Origin: an uncultured Bacteroidales bacterium
GTDB taxonomy: Bacteria; Bacteroidota; Bacteroidia; Bacteroidales; UBA932
Reading direction: 5' to 3'
DNA length: 64,000 nucleotides
Assembly (NCBI GenBank): GCA_947253655.1
Contig: CAMYAE010000006.1
Coordinates: 1 to 64,000, forward strand
In this document: one piece after another, positions 24,161 to 34,600 of the stretch
Position numbering within the stretch: the stretch's first letter is position 1
How the letters are laid out: each line of letters begins with the position of its first letter
Position numbers and translations under genes: made by a program
The notes under the pieces: generated by a model
Seen by the model: the letters and a program-made list of their open reading frames with translations, nothing else
Told to the model about the DNA's origin: nothing
Database searches by the model: none

Positions 24161-25156
24161 ATGGCTAAAATGAATAGAACAGAGTTGCTTGGAGACCGTC
24201 CCGGCATTCCGCCTATGGCCGAGTTGCCGCAGCCGGAAGCAATAGATGTTCCTGAAATAGTCAGGGCTTTTGACAAAGGGGACATTGACCTGATATGTGT
24301 ATTGGGGCCTACTGCTTCTGGCAAGACCAAATATGCCGTATGGCTGGCAAGACAGATTGCTGCAATAAGAGGAGTTGAGGTGGCGGCTGAAATTCTCTCT
24401 GCGGATTCCCGTCAGGTATATCGAGGCATGGATATTGGCACCGGCAAGGATTTGTCCGAGTATGAAGAAGTTCCATATCATCTTATAGATATTGCCGAAG
24501 CCGGTTCAAGATATAATATCTATGACTATCAGATAGCCTTTGAAAAGGCATATAAGGATATAGTTTCGAGGGGGCTTGTGCCTATTTTGTGCGGTGGCTC
24601 AGGTCTTTATATTGAAGCAGCTACCTGCGGCTACACCTTGCCGCAGATACCTCCCGATCCGGATTTGAGGAAGAGCCTTGAAGAAGCCGATATTGAGGAG
24701 CTTAGGGAAAAACTCGCCGAGCTCCGTCCTCTTACGGACAGAAGTGTAATGGAGTCGAAGAGACGCATTATAAGGGCTCTGGAAGTGGCTTTCTATGAGC
24801 AGGGACATCCTGTCAGCAGGTCTTCATTCCTGCCGAAAAAGACCTATTATATAGGCACTTTGGTTTCGAGAGAAGATAGGGTTGCGAGAATCGACAAAAG
24901 GCTTGACGAGAGGCTCGCTTCCGGTATGGTAGAAGAAGTCAGGAGACTGCTTGAAAGCGGTATCCCGCCAGAAGACCTTGTCTACTACGGTCTTGAATAC
25001 AAATACGTCACCCAGCATGTCGTCGGGGTCTTGAACTACGATGAAATGCACATTCTCCTCGCGAACGCAATCCACCAGTTCGCCAAACGCCAGATGACCT
25101 GGTTTCGCGGCATGGAACGTGACGGCTGTCGCATCCATTGGGTGAAACCGGAGTGA
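24161..25156 (+). CDS. miaA: tRNA dimethylallyltransferase with N-terminal extension
   Basis: Adds the dimethylallyl group to A37 of tRNAs reading UNN codons. Motifs: P-loop GPTASGKTK (residues 49-57), SADSRQVYRGMDIGTGK, the VPYHLIDI block, GGSGLYIEA, and the C-terminal QFAKRQMTWFRG. The P-loop usually lies within 10-15 residues of the N-terminus; here about 45 residues precede it, rich in Pro, Glu and Asp, with no known domain. Other in-frame Mets are at residues 4 and 19. The -7 box just before the first ATG favours an early start. Convergent with the DUF4855 gene and separated from it by a terminator. Confidence 0.95.
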   Translation: MAKMNRTELLGDRPGIPPMAELPQPEAIDVPEIVRAFDKGDIDLICVLGPTASGKTKYAVWLARQIAAIRGVEVAAEILSADSRQVYRGMDIGTGKDLSEYEEVPYHLIDIAEAGSRYNIYDYQIAFEKAYKDIVSRGLVPILCGGSGLYIEAATCGYTLPQIPPDPDLRKSLEEADIEELREKLAELRPLTDRSVMESKRRIIRALEVAFYEQGHPVSRSSFLPKKTYYIGTLVSREDRVARIDKRLDERLASGMVEEVRRLLESGIPPEDLVYYGLEYKYVTQHVVGVLNYDEMHILLANAIHQFAKRQMTWFRGMERDGCRIHWVKPE

Positions 25157-25164
25157 TGATAAAA

Positions 25165-25202
25165 AAAGACCACCTTCCGATTTAGTCCGGGAGGCGGTCT
25201 TT
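25165..25202. terminator. Bidirectional terminator between miaA and the island
   Basis: AAAGACC (25165-25171) pairs with GGTCTTT (25196-25202); the inner ACCTTCCG/CGGGAGGC adds further pairs. A-rich and T-rich flanks on both sides allow use from either strand. It marks the left border of the accessory island. Confidence 0.8.
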
Positions 25203-25221
25203 GCAAAAAATATTTCTGCTG

Positions 25222-26415
25222 TTATTTGCGTATAGGCCGTTCTGTTACGAATTTGCAGAATTCGTGGTACAGCTCTTGATCTTTTTTGTCTGACGAGTGT
25301 CTGAGATTGTGCAGAGCCCAACTCCCCTGATAATATGCCAGACGGAGGGAGGCCCAGACGCCTTTGCTCTTGAATACGTCCATATAGTCGCGCAATTTGT
25401 ATGCCCTGCCGTTGCAAGCCAGTGCATTTTCATCAAATTCCAGTTCCATATCCATACCGAACTGTTTGGCCAGATCGCATGCATCGTTCAAGCGGGACCT
25501 TGGCACTGATTCATTGAAGAAGTAGTTTGGTTGGAGATAGGCAATGTTGAAGCCGAATTCTTTCCAACTTGAATAGCCTGTTGCATTGAAGTATGGAATC
25601 CAGTTGAAACTGTATTTCAGATCATTCAGGTATCTTCCAAGTACATTAAGAATCGAACCCGTGTTGGCTGACGTTTCAGCCACCCAGTAGAATCCTGCAA
25701 GTTCCACATTGCTGTATTTCCCGGCGTAAAATTGCCGCCTTACTTCGTCTATGTACCATTTGCAGGCAAGAATCCTGTCGCGGTCGTTTCCAAAATCCAG
25801 TTCTCTCCCGTCAAGTTTTCCCCAATAGGTTGTTCCTCCGGAATTAGATGCTGAATAAAGATTCACTATTGGTTCAGGAATTCCGATTACGATTTTCCTC
25901 TTTTCTTTCACAGCCCCAAGTTTAGCTTCGGCCATACCTACTGCCGCATCTATGGCATCCACTCCTGTACCGGGAGTAAAATAGTAGTCAATAAGGCTTT
26001 GCCAGTCTTGCTTGTTTGCAGAAGGCATATAAGAACCGCGGTATGTGTATCCGGTGACCAATGTCTTTCCCGGTCCTCCGTTAGTTGCCGGATCCATGAA
26101 TTCGAGCAGCAGGAATCCGTCGAACAGCCAGTGTTCAGCACCTTCCCTGTCCTTATAGGTTACGTATGATGAAGCTCTATCCTGATCCCATTCGTAAGGT
26201 GTCCTGTGGTGACCTCCTCCGTATAATAGCACCATATCGGTAGGAAAGGAAATTTCAGATCTTTTTTTCTCCGCAGTGTAAAGATCCGATGACAACCGAA
26301 TCGTATCAACCTTTTGTCTGTTATCAGTCCAATGAGGAATCGGTTTAGGACTGTTATTGCAGGCTAACGTTAATGGAATAGCTAAACTTATCAGAAAACT
26401 TGATATCATATTCAT
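25222..26415 (-). CDS. DUF4855 family lipoprotein (island copy 1), candidate glycosidase
   Basis: Lipoprotein signal with lipobox LTLAC, Cys19. The mature protein matches the DUF4855 family: MVLLYGGG near 61-68, WLFDGFLLLEF (96-106), YWGKLDGRELDF, KWYIDEVR (219-226), GFYWVAE (241-247), QPNYFF (295-300) and MELEFDE (323-329). The same landmarks occur in order in the module C copy near 59-60 kb. I infer a TIM-barrel-like fold, with Glu247 and Glu324 or Glu326 as possible catalytic acids, but no biochemical role is known to me. It is the last gene of module A and overlaps the stop of the phosphodiester glycosidase gene by 1 bp (TAATG). Exposed on the cell surface or in the periplasm. Confidence 0.85.
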   Translation of the reverse strand: MNMISSFLISLAIPLTLACNNSPKPIPHWTDNRQKVDTIRLSSDLYTAEKKRSEISFPTDMVLLYGGGHHRTPYEWDQDRASSYVTYKDREGAEHWLFDGFLLLEFMDPATNGGPGKTLVTGYTYRGSYMPSANKQDWQSLIDYYFTPGTGVDAIDAAVGMAEAKLGAVKEKRKIVIGIPEPIVNLYSASNSGGTTYWGKLDGRELDFGNDRDRILACKWYIDEVRRQFYAGKYSNVELAGFYWVAETSANTGSILNVLGRYLNDLKYSFNWIPYFNATGYSSWKEFGFNIAYLQPNYFFNESVPRSRLNDACDLAKQFGMDMELEFDENALACNGRAYKLRDYMDVFKSKGVWASLRLAYYQGSWALHNLRHSSDKKDQELYHEFCKFVTERPIRK

Positions 26416-28046
26416 TAGTGTCTTTTTTTATAAAAACCAATCGTAGATACGACCGGACGGTTGTTCGGCGACATGTCGTTCAAGTGCTTGTTCCCTGTCC
26501 CTGCTACCATGCCTGTAGAACCTCCTCCGTCGAGATTGATTGCATCGACGCAGCCAATTCCTTTAAGGATTGCAGCTTCTTCAAGAAGCGTAGCACCCTT
26601 GCTGGATGCGATTCGTCCGTCGCAGACGAACAGTATAACCTTTCCGTCTTTAGTGCAACCGGCAGCCGTTCTGTCCGGAGAAATAGAAGGGCCGAAGATG
26701 TCGTACGGAATCATTTCGTAGTTGGTGACGTAATAGTCGTCTCCTTTGTCGGTTACCGAGAAGTCGAACGGGCATTTACCATTCTTGAGAAGAACAGGAC
26801 CGGCACAAACGGCGTAGGTTGGCTTCCAATCTATGGCCTTGCAAGGATTTGTCGAAGAGACAATTTCGTATTTGTTCTCTCCCTTCACGGACGGAAGCGG
26901 ACGATCAAAATAAAATACTTTGCCCACTGTTTCGGCTCCTACCCAGTATGCAGCCGCTTTTCCGGCAGCGTCCACTCCAAAAATTCCTCTTGTGACAGGG
27001 TATCTGGAATCGTATTCGCTGTCTTCCGGTTTTAGCGATCCACGTAAAGAGCCTATGGCACCGGTGGTAGATGAGGCAACCACTGCGACCCCTATATGCT
27101 TGCCATTATAAAAATATCCCCCGTTTACAAGCACGAGGCAGTCTTCTCCGGCAGCAGCGGCTTGCTCGTCAATGGTTGCAGCTTTCGACGGAACGTTTAC
27201 TTTCATTTCCACGTTCCTGGATGAAAGATCCGCTTCGGCGTACCAGGCATGAAATTTCTTCCCGTTCAGATCAGAGACGGTCTCGTACACTGAAACTTCA
27301 TTGGGGAGATTTAGTCCGGTCACCTTTTTCCACTCAAGGTTGATTGGAGCGATTGCCTTTTCAAGTTTTTCTTTGACTGAGCCGCTATATTTCTTTAGTC
27401 CTGCCGCAGAAGCGTATGCACGGATCGAATAATTTTCCCCATATTCAAGCAATGCATTCGGAATTACCTGAAACACCGTGCCATCGTTTTTTGCTGCCGG
27501 TCCTCTTTGATGCAAGCCTTCAGGTGTCGGAGTTCCCGAAGAACTCCAGCACAGTCCGTAGCTTATAGCCGGACTTGATGGAACTTCTGACAATTTATAT
27601 TTGACAGCGATGCATTCAGGATAGGCTTTGCAACTTATTATCTCTATATTGGGAAGTTCCGGTATGGTAACAAGCTTAAATTGCTGCGAATATACAATTC
27701 TGGAGTGTTCGGATTCCGTATTGCCAAGAGCCTGTACACCGAAGAAATAGTTTTTACCCTCTTGCAGCCCTTCGTTTACAGTGAATTCAGTGCAGTTCCG
27801 CTCTGTAATCCCGGCCTGTCTTCGTGAGGAAGCGTTTTCTCCGTCCCTTACCCATACCGCAAAGCCGGCCTCGTTCTCGCTGTTGTCCTGCCAGGTGACT
27901 TTTACGGACTCCCTTTCTACACGTTCCATGGCTATGAGAGATGGCGCAGCCACCCGCTCCGATGAAACGTTTTGAGACGTTTCATGAGAGCAGGCGATTA
28001 AGCCAAATAATAGTCCTGGAAGGAAATGTAAAATACCTTTCATCAT
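26415..28046 (-). CDS. Phosphodiester glycosidase family (NAGPA-like) lipoprotein with two Fn3-like domains
   Basis: Lipoprotein signal ending LFGLIAC (Cys19). Two fibronectin-III-like domains follow at about 33-128 and 130-235. The catalytic domain (about 245-543) is of the NAGPA/PF09992 type, whose human member removes GlcNAc from GlcNAc-1-phospho-mannose. Hallmarks are VNGGYFY (307-313), AVCAGPVLL (412-420), the DGGGSTGMV block (506-514) and NNRPVVSTIGF (528-538). Expected substrate: a sugar-1-phosphodiester, possibly alpha-GlcNAc. Next to a DUF4855 protein and downstream of SusC, SusD and a surface lipoprotein in module A. The start is one of two tandem ATGs. Confidence 0.9.
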   Translation of the reverse strand: MMKGILHFLPGLLFGLIACSHETSQNVSSERVAAPSLIAMERVERESVKVTWQDNSENEAGFAVWVRDGENASSRRQAGITERNCTEFTVNEGLQEGKNYFFGVQALGNTESEHSRIVYSQQFKLVTIPELPNIEIISCKAYPECIAVKYKLSEVPSSPAISYGLCWSSSGTPTPEGLHQRGPAAKNDGTVFQVIPNALLEYGENYSIRAYASAAGLKKYSGSVKEKLEKAIAPINLEWKKVTGLNLPNEVSVYETVSDLNGKKFHAWYAEADLSSRNVEMKVNVPSKAATIDEQAAAAGEDCLVLVNGGYFYNGKHIGVAVVASSTTGAIGSLRGSLKPEDSEYDSRYPVTRGIFGVDAAGKAAAYWVGAETVGKVFYFDRPLPSVKGENKYEIVSSTNPCKAIDWKPTYAVCAGPVLLKNGKCPFDFSVTDKGDDYYVTNYEMIPYDIFGPSISPDRTAAGCTKDGKVILFVCDGRIASSKGATLLEEAAILKGIGCVDAINLDGGGSTGMVAGTGNKHLNDMSPNNRPVVSTIGFYKKRH

Positions 28047-28055
28047 AAATGCTTT

Positions 28056-29894
28056 CTAAATATCGTATCTGGTTATCTCGTATGAAAGCAGGCCAAAATC
28101 AGTAACCAGCAGGTATACCTGGATTGCATTCCCGTCCGGGCTCATCCCGAATGCTACATCCCCTGTCTGGTTTCCGTTATTCCCTACTCGCCCATCGGGA
28201 TTATAGTAGGATACGAAGCCGGTAGGTGTAAAGTTATACTTCATTTTTCCTATTTCACGCCCGTTGGTATAGTCGAAATTGTCATTCCGGCTGTCCAGAA
28301 TATCACCGTCCTGGAATGTGGTTGCTGTCGGGTTGGAAATATTGCCTACAATCAGTTTTGTGTAGTGGAAGGCTCCGCCTTCAATACAGGTATTTGCGAT
28401 CCCAAGGAGTTTCATACCGTTGAATTCGATATATCCAATTCCGATTAACATGCCTTCCCACCAGTTCTTGCTCGGCTGCATGATTATAGGGGTTTGCCCA
28501 TCTGCCTGAGAGACATAACTAATCAGCCGGTTGGTTGTTCCGTTATGGACGAATGCACCGGTAGGACGCGTATCCAACGGAATTACCGCCGTCTGCTGGT
28601 TCCACATTCCGAGGCCCCATGCAGAGCCGGTTACATCTTGCACTGCTCCGTCCTTCAATATGATTCTCATGATTCTTGCCATGCCCGGTGAAAGCGTGGC
28701 TATGACTGCATCACCTTTGGTTACATCGCCGCAAACTCCGATTTTACGACCTACGTCCCAAGATTTTCCTAAATTCCCAGTGTTGCTATTACGGAATTTT
28801 TCAAAAACCGGATCTGAAGTTAAGTCTCCGGAAAGTATCTTTACAGGCGGATTATCAAGCCCGTCTTTCCATGCATATACTTCCAGAATTTTGTTCGAAA
28901 CCCATTTATTGTTTGCAGCAGCCAATGTCATAGCTACCAGGTGACCTGCCGCATCTGTCGTAATTGCGTGAACCTGAGCTGATTCCGTCATACAACCGTC
29001 CACGTTGATTTTGACATCGGGAAGTAGCTTCCCGTCGAAGCGGTTGAAAACGAGGAATTTGCAGTCAAGTGCACTTATTATTAGATAGTTATCCACAACA
29101 GTACATGTGCGGTTGTTAGCTTCTTTAAAGCCTAACGGCTCTTTTTTTGTCGGATTCAAAGCGAAGAGTGCGGACATATAGCCTACTTCTCCCGGTTTTA
29201 CGAATTTTGGAGAGTTAAAGCCTGAAGAATATACGACAGTGGTTCCGTCCTGTGCCGTTACAGTTATTTCAGGTTCTCCTGAGAGGTCGATAGTGCCGTC
29301 AGGATTGGCAGCATCGCTTTTCCATGTTGCCCAAGGAGAAACTACAAGCTTAGCTTTGCATGAAGCCGCTGCTACCTGTCCTGAGGTCTTCAGGATCTTT
29401 ACAGAGCCTTTTTCACCATTTTCCGGGTTCGTATATGCAATGAAAGCGGAAGGTGCATCAGGAAGGATGACTTTGGTGATAAGAGCCAGCGAAGACTTAA
29501 AATATTCGGCAGTCACAACATAGTCCTTTTTGCTGCCGTCTGCACGGATAAGTGTAGAGTGGAAGCCGGATACCAAATCATGAATACCGGAAATAGGTGG
29601 CACGAAACGAGCTCCGAGAGGAAGCGTAGCCTCGATTTTCATCTGAGTCAGGTCGCCTTGAATAGGTTCTGTGTCTGAGATGTAAAATGGAACTCTCACT
29701 TTAATGCTACCCTCATTCTCGTCTATTTGGGCGGGGTAGGCTGTGTCCGATCCAACCAGCTTTCCTACAAGGGAAATTGGGGCATTGACACTTTTTTCGG
29801 TCATTGTCAGCTCATCAGGCTTCTGGCAACCCGGCATTAAAACCGCCAGAGACAGGGCGGTTGCCAGTACATATCTATATTTCATAATAATCAT
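28056..29894 (-). CDS. SusE/F-position surface lipoprotein, DUF5018-like
   Basis: Lipoprotein of 612 residues with lipobox VLMPGC (Cys23 from the first ATG; the fourth codon is also ATG and gives a more usual signal). The N-terminal 200 residues look like two small beta-sandwich domains (DUF5018-like; LVGSDTAYPAQID and VSPWATWKSDAA are landmarks). The C-terminal 380 residues resemble a beta-propeller-like repeat region with GDVTKGDAVIATLSPG and MSPDGNAIQVYLLV. It sits directly after SusD, the place of outer-membrane glycan-binding lipoproteins of the SusE/F type. It most likely binds the substrate at the cell surface. No enzyme motif seen. Confidence 0.75.
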   Translation of the reverse strand: MIIMKYRYVLATALSLAVLMPGCQKPDELTMTEKSVNAPISLVGKLVGSDTAYPAQIDENEGSIKVRVPFYISDTEPIQGDLTQMKIEATLPLGARFVPPISGIHDLVSGFHSTLIRADGSKKDYVVTAEYFKSSLALITKVILPDAPSAFIAYTNPENGEKGSVKILKTSGQVAAASCKAKLVVSPWATWKSDAANPDGTIDLSGEPEITVTAQDGTTVVYSSGFNSPKFVKPGEVGYMSALFALNPTKKEPLGFKEANNRTCTVVDNYLIISALDCKFLVFNRFDGKLLPDVKINVDGCMTESAQVHAITTDAAGHLVAMTLAAANNKWVSNKILEVYAWKDGLDNPPVKILSGDLTSDPVFEKFRNSNTGNLGKSWDVGRKIGVCGDVTKGDAVIATLSPGMARIMRIILKDGAVQDVTGSAWGLGMWNQQTAVIPLDTRPTGAFVHNGTTNRLISYVSQADGQTPIIMQPSKNWWEGMLIGIGYIEFNGMKLLGIANTCIEGGAFHYTKLIVGNISNPTATTFQDGDILDSRNDNFDYTNGREIGKMKYNFTPTGFVSYYNPDGRVGNNGNQTGDVAFGMSPDGNAIQVYLLVTDFGLLSYEITRYDI

Positions 29895-29934
29895 ATTGAA
29901 TGTTGACTAATTGTATCGCAACAATTAAAGTATA

Positions 29935-31614
29935 CTACCAGTTTGGGTTTTGTTTGCATAAGTCATTGTCCTTTATTTCGCTTTGCGGAATAGGGAACTG
30001 GGTATAACGTTCGGGGAACAGACGATCCTGAGGATCGCATTCTACCCTTTCGTACGTAAATCCACCGGAAACAGGTTTGATGCGGATTCCATGGAGACGG
30101 GAGTGATCCAATACCTTAACGGCCATGCCCCAACGTACGAGGTCGAAGTAACGATGTCCTTCAAGTCCGAGTTCACATATCCTCTCTTTGGCAAGATCTT
30201 CCAAATATCCTTCCCATGAATTCTTAGTATTTAGTTTAGGCAGCCCTACACGTTCGCGTACGATATTCAGATCATTGTAGGCTTCCTTGAATTCGTTTAG
30301 GCGGGCCTTTGCTTCCGAACGGATGAAATATATTTCCGGAAGACGCATTTCTGTCCAGAAAGTTGCGGAAAGAATATTCGTGTAGTCGATTTTCGGATAG
30401 TCATCCAAAAATTTGCGGAAGAAGTAGCCCGTAGTGGTACGGTTGCCTGAGTTGGCTCCACCGATTGTGTAGTCGTTGTAGCCATCGGTTCCTCCTTTGT
30501 ATAACTGGAGTTTGCGGTCTTGCCATTCGGCATCATTATAGAGTATGGAAGCATAGAAGCGAGGCTCTCTGTTGTCGAAAGGTTTATTACCGTAGGATTC
30601 AAGATTTTTCCAGTCAAACTGAACAAATTTTCCACCTACTTTTATGTCGAATGCTGATGCGTATTCATCACTCGGAGTAGCCGTGCCGCCTATCGCGTTT
30701 TCAGAGACTTCGGCAGCCTTGTAGTCGTAGGTTGGACAATACCAGTTGTTGAACTTGTGCTGCTTCATGCCTATTCCATGCTGGAAATATGAAGCCATAA
30801 TAAGTTCGCTGTTGTTGACTTGTGTGAATATTTTCATATATTCTTTCGGGGTCTTTCCCGGCATAAGTGAATATCCCATATCCAGGACTTTGTCGCATGC
30901 ATCAACAGCATCTTTCCATCTCTTCGCATACAGGGAAGTACGAGCCATCATTCCGTAGGCCGCTCCCTTGGTAAGACGTCCGGTCTCTGCTCCATTCCAC
31001 TTCTCCGGCAGATCGGCAGCGGCTTTTTCAAATTCGTTCAGAATGAATGTCCAGCACTCTTCTTCGGAAGAACGTTCTTTAGCACGTTCATTAGGGCCAT
31101 CTACCTTATTTTCGTCTATACGCAGAATTACCCCACCGTGAACGGTTACAAGCCTGTAGTAGGCGTAAGCCCTGATGAAACGTACCTCTGCTGTGCGTAT
31201 CTTAGTCTGGTCGGCATCAAGACTGCCGCCATATTCGGCGAGGTCTCTGAAATATTCGTTACATCTGCGGATTCGGTTATACATGTCTTCCCAGTTCGAG
31301 CGGAAATTGTTGTCCGCAGACATCGGCAATGCTCCATAGAAGAATCGGTTCACGTTGCCTGAAGCCGTGCTGTAGCCGGTGTATTTGACTAGATCGCTCA
31401 CCCCGTCAGTCATCAGCTGCGGTTCTACGTTGTTTTGTGCTACGCTGTAGAATATACCGTAGAAGCTTTTAACGTACAGATCAAGATTGTCTATACTTGC
31501 AAATGCCGTTGTCTCGCTATATCTGTTGGGCGGATCCAATTCGAGGAAACCGTTGCAGGAAATAGTCGCTGCGGCAATGAAACTCAAAAAAAAGTATTTA
31601 ACATTTATTTTCAT
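29935..31614 (-). CDS. SusD/RagB family outer-membrane lipoprotein (module A)
   Basis: Substrate-capturing lid of the SusC transporter. Lipobox ATISC with Cys20, then the usual NGFLELDPPNRYSE start. TPR-like helices of the SusD fold are seen around residues 120-250 (RFIRAYAYYRLVTVHGG; YGMMARTSLYAKRW), and the C-terminal family block includes LPEIYFIRSEAKARLN, LNIVRERVGLP and LGLEGHRYFDLVRWG. At 559 residues it is normal. It follows SusC by 18 bp. The sugar or peptide bound cannot be told. Confidence 0.95.
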   Translation of the reverse strand: MKINVKYFFLSFIAAATISCNGFLELDPPNRYSETTAFASIDNLDLYVKSFYGIFYSVAQNNVEPQLMTDGVSDLVKYTGYSTASGNVNRFFYGALPMSADNNFRSNWEDMYNRIRRCNEYFRDLAEYGGSLDADQTKIRTAEVRFIRAYAYYRLVTVHGGVILRIDENKVDGPNERAKERSSEEECWTFILNEFEKAAADLPEKWNGAETGRLTKGAAYGMMARTSLYAKRWKDAVDACDKVLDMGYSLMPGKTPKEYMKIFTQVNNSELIMASYFQHGIGMKQHKFNNWYCPTYDYKAAEVSENAIGGTATPSDEYASAFDIKVGGKFVQFDWKNLESYGNKPFDNREPRFYASILYNDAEWQDRKLQLYKGGTDGYNDYTIGGANSGNRTTTGYFFRKFLDDYPKIDYTNILSATFWTEMRLPEIYFIRSEAKARLNEFKEAYNDLNIVRERVGLPKLNTKNSWEGYLEDLAKERICELGLEGHRYFDLVRWGMAVKVLDHSRLHGIRIKPVSGGFTYERVECDPQDRLFPERYTQFPIPQSEIKDNDLCKQNPNW

Positions 31615-31632
31615 GACTTTCCATTTTAGTGT

Positions 31633-34600
31633 TTAGAAAGAAAGGTCTATCCCGAAAGAGATGGTGCGCTGTTGAGGGTAGAAGCCGACCGCAGCGTTTG
31701 GACTTTCAGGATCCAAGTATTTGAACTCAGTGAGCGTGAGCAGATTGGTTCCGCTCAGGAATATGCGTAAATCATCTATTCCGGCCTTGCTCATCCATTT
31801 CTTAGGGAAAGTATATCCCAGAGTAAGGTTTTTCAGACGCAGATAAGAGCCGTCGCGCTTCCAGAAGTCTGACTTGTTTGCATTGTTATTGGAGTGCAGT
31901 GTGCTCAATCTCGGATATTCTGCATTCCGGTTATCTTCTCTCCATGAATTTTCAACAAGATACAAAGGAGCGTTGTCGAAATTGCCGTACCATGGCGAAG
32001 TGAAAGGTGTTGAATCGGCCACAGTATTCAACCATGTCGCCTGAAGCATTCTGTCGCAAAGAGCTCCTCCCTGAAACTGTATTGACAGGTCAACCCCCTT
32101 GTATTGGGCGGAGCCGGTTAATGAGAACATCATCTGCGGGTACTCCGAGCGTGCTATTCGAACATAGTCGTTTGAGGTGATCTTGCCGTCTCCATCTATA
32201 TCCTCATACATGATGTAGCCGAGGCGCGGTTGTTCTGCTACAGGCCTCGGGGCTTGATCAAGTTGTTCCTGAGTCTGATACAATCCTAATGCATGGAACC
32301 CGTAGATGTCTCCGATTTGCCCTCCGAGAATATTCTGCCATGGATGCGTATTGTCCGGTTGAGTCCGGCTCAGTATGCGGTTCCGGGCAAATGTGATGTT
32401 TGCATTGATATCGTATTGGAAATCACCTACCTTGTTGTGGTGTGTCAATACAAGTTCAAATCCGCGGTCATCTGCTGCACCCGTATTGGATACGTTAGGA
32501 TAGTGTCCTCCCAAAGAAGGAGGATAGATTGAGGACAGGCCCTGAAGTATGTCATAAGTATATTTGTAGAAGACATCAAGCTGTACGCCCAAAAGACCTT
32601 TCCATGCATTGAAATCAACTCCGAAATTGTAGATCTGAGTCTTTTCCCAAGTCAGTTCACGGAATGGGTAGGACAGGCTGTTGTAGAGGGTCTGCTGGCT
32701 TTTCGGCTTGTCTCCGAAAGCCACTGCGGCTATACCGAGACCATACTGTTTGCGGAATTGCCAAGGCTGTACATGGTCGCTTCCGAGGATACCGGCAGAA
32801 AACCTGAGTTTCAGGAAGTTTACCCATGAAACATTGGATTTGAAGAAGTCCTCTTCGGAAATAACCCAACCGAGAGCCGCAGAAGGGAAGAATCCCCAAC
32901 GGTTCTCCTTAGCAAAAAGATAGGAACCGTCGTAGCGGAACGAAAGTTCTGCAAGGTATTTCTGTGCGTAGGAGTAATTCAGCCTGCCTATATAACCGGC
33001 CCATGCCCCTTTCTTTGAACTTCCGCTGTTCGTCATGGTAGACTTGTCCGCAAGATCTAGCTCATATAGGCCTGGGACAGCAAAATTACGTCTACCCGCC
33101 GAGAATGTCGAACTTTCTTTGACAGTTGCCTCATACAGGAACAATGCGTTAACCTCATGCTTTCCGAAAGCCCTATAATATGACAGCGAAGGTCTCAGTA
33201 CCGTCTGTTTGTGTTTGGTGTCTGTTCTGCTGAAAGAACCTCCCTTTACGAAATCGCCTACCTTTGTATATTTATACTTTTTTTCGTTGAACATGTAAAT
33301 CATAGTCATATACCCCTGTGAAAGAGCAGAACCATCTGCATCTTCCCAGTCGTAGCTTCCGAACATGCTGGCTTTAAGTCCTTTAATGAAAGGAAAATTA
33401 TATTCGATGGTACCGCTTGTTTCTATGCGGGTATTCTGTTGCTTGATTCCTCCGGAGTGCTGCGGACCATATTCGGGGTTGTGTCCGGACAGTCGCCATG
33501 CTCCCGTAGGGTGACCTTGGTAAGTTTTCGGAACGAAAGGATAGCTGTACAAGAACAGTTTGAAGAGCGACAGATAGCCCTGTTCGTCCACGCTGTAGAA
33601 GCCTGGACGTGCATAGTCGTTGAAACTGCCGCCTACATTTACGGCAATCCTCCAGTTATTCCCCGGCTTTGCATCGATGTTTGCACGGAAATTTTTCCGC
33701 TCGTTCTTCATTCCTTTAATGATACCGTTCTGACGCATATATCCGCCACTCACATAGTATTTCATTCTGTCCGTACCTCCGCTGACAGAAGCAGAATGCC
33801 GCTGCATAAATGTCGGACGATAGATACCGGAGGTCCAGTCAGTATTTTCCAGACCGTCTTCCGGATCTCCGTTGTATGTTGCAGCAATTTCCTCATCGGT
33901 AAAGTGCGGCGTAAGTCCGTCCATCACTCTCGCAAGGTTGTAATACTGCATATACTGGGTACCGTTCATCATTTTAGGCAGAGTCGTGGAGCGCTGTACT
34001 GTCATCGTACCGCGATAATGTACGGTCGCCTTGCCTTCGGAACCTTTCTTTGTGGTTACGAGGATAACTCCGTCAGCACCTCGCATTCCGTATACCGCAC
34101 AGGAGGCCGCATCTTTGAGCACGGAAATGGACTCTATGTCGCTCGGATCCAGCGTGCTGAGAGGCCTTTCAGTGCCATCCACAAGAGTAAGCGGGCCACC
34201 CTGTTTCCATGAAGACAGACCACGTACCAACATAGTTACATTGTCGGCACCTGGCGCTCCGCTGGACTGCTTGGTGATAATGCCCGGCAGTTTTCCTACA
34301 AGAGCCTGCGAAACATTGCTCGAAACTGTCTTTACAATCTCCGTGTTGTTGACGGCAGCTACGGAACCGGTAAGGTGTGCTTTCTTCTGCACTCCGTATC
34401 CTACCACCACAACCTCGTCGAGATGATATGTGTCATTCTCCATGATGACATTAATCATGTTTCGACCGCCTATGGCAATCTTCTGATCTATAAGACCGAT
34501 CTGGGAGAACAGCAGCGCTCCGTCTTGTTTGGAAACAGAGATTTCATATTTGCCGTCCAGGTCGGTAGTGGTACCTGTGCGTGTGCCTTCTAAAATAACA

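Noticed and set aside
33439..34212. 257-codon open frame antisense to the module A SusC
   Set aside because: Fully inside a SusC gene on the opposite strand; composition is that of a shadow frame.
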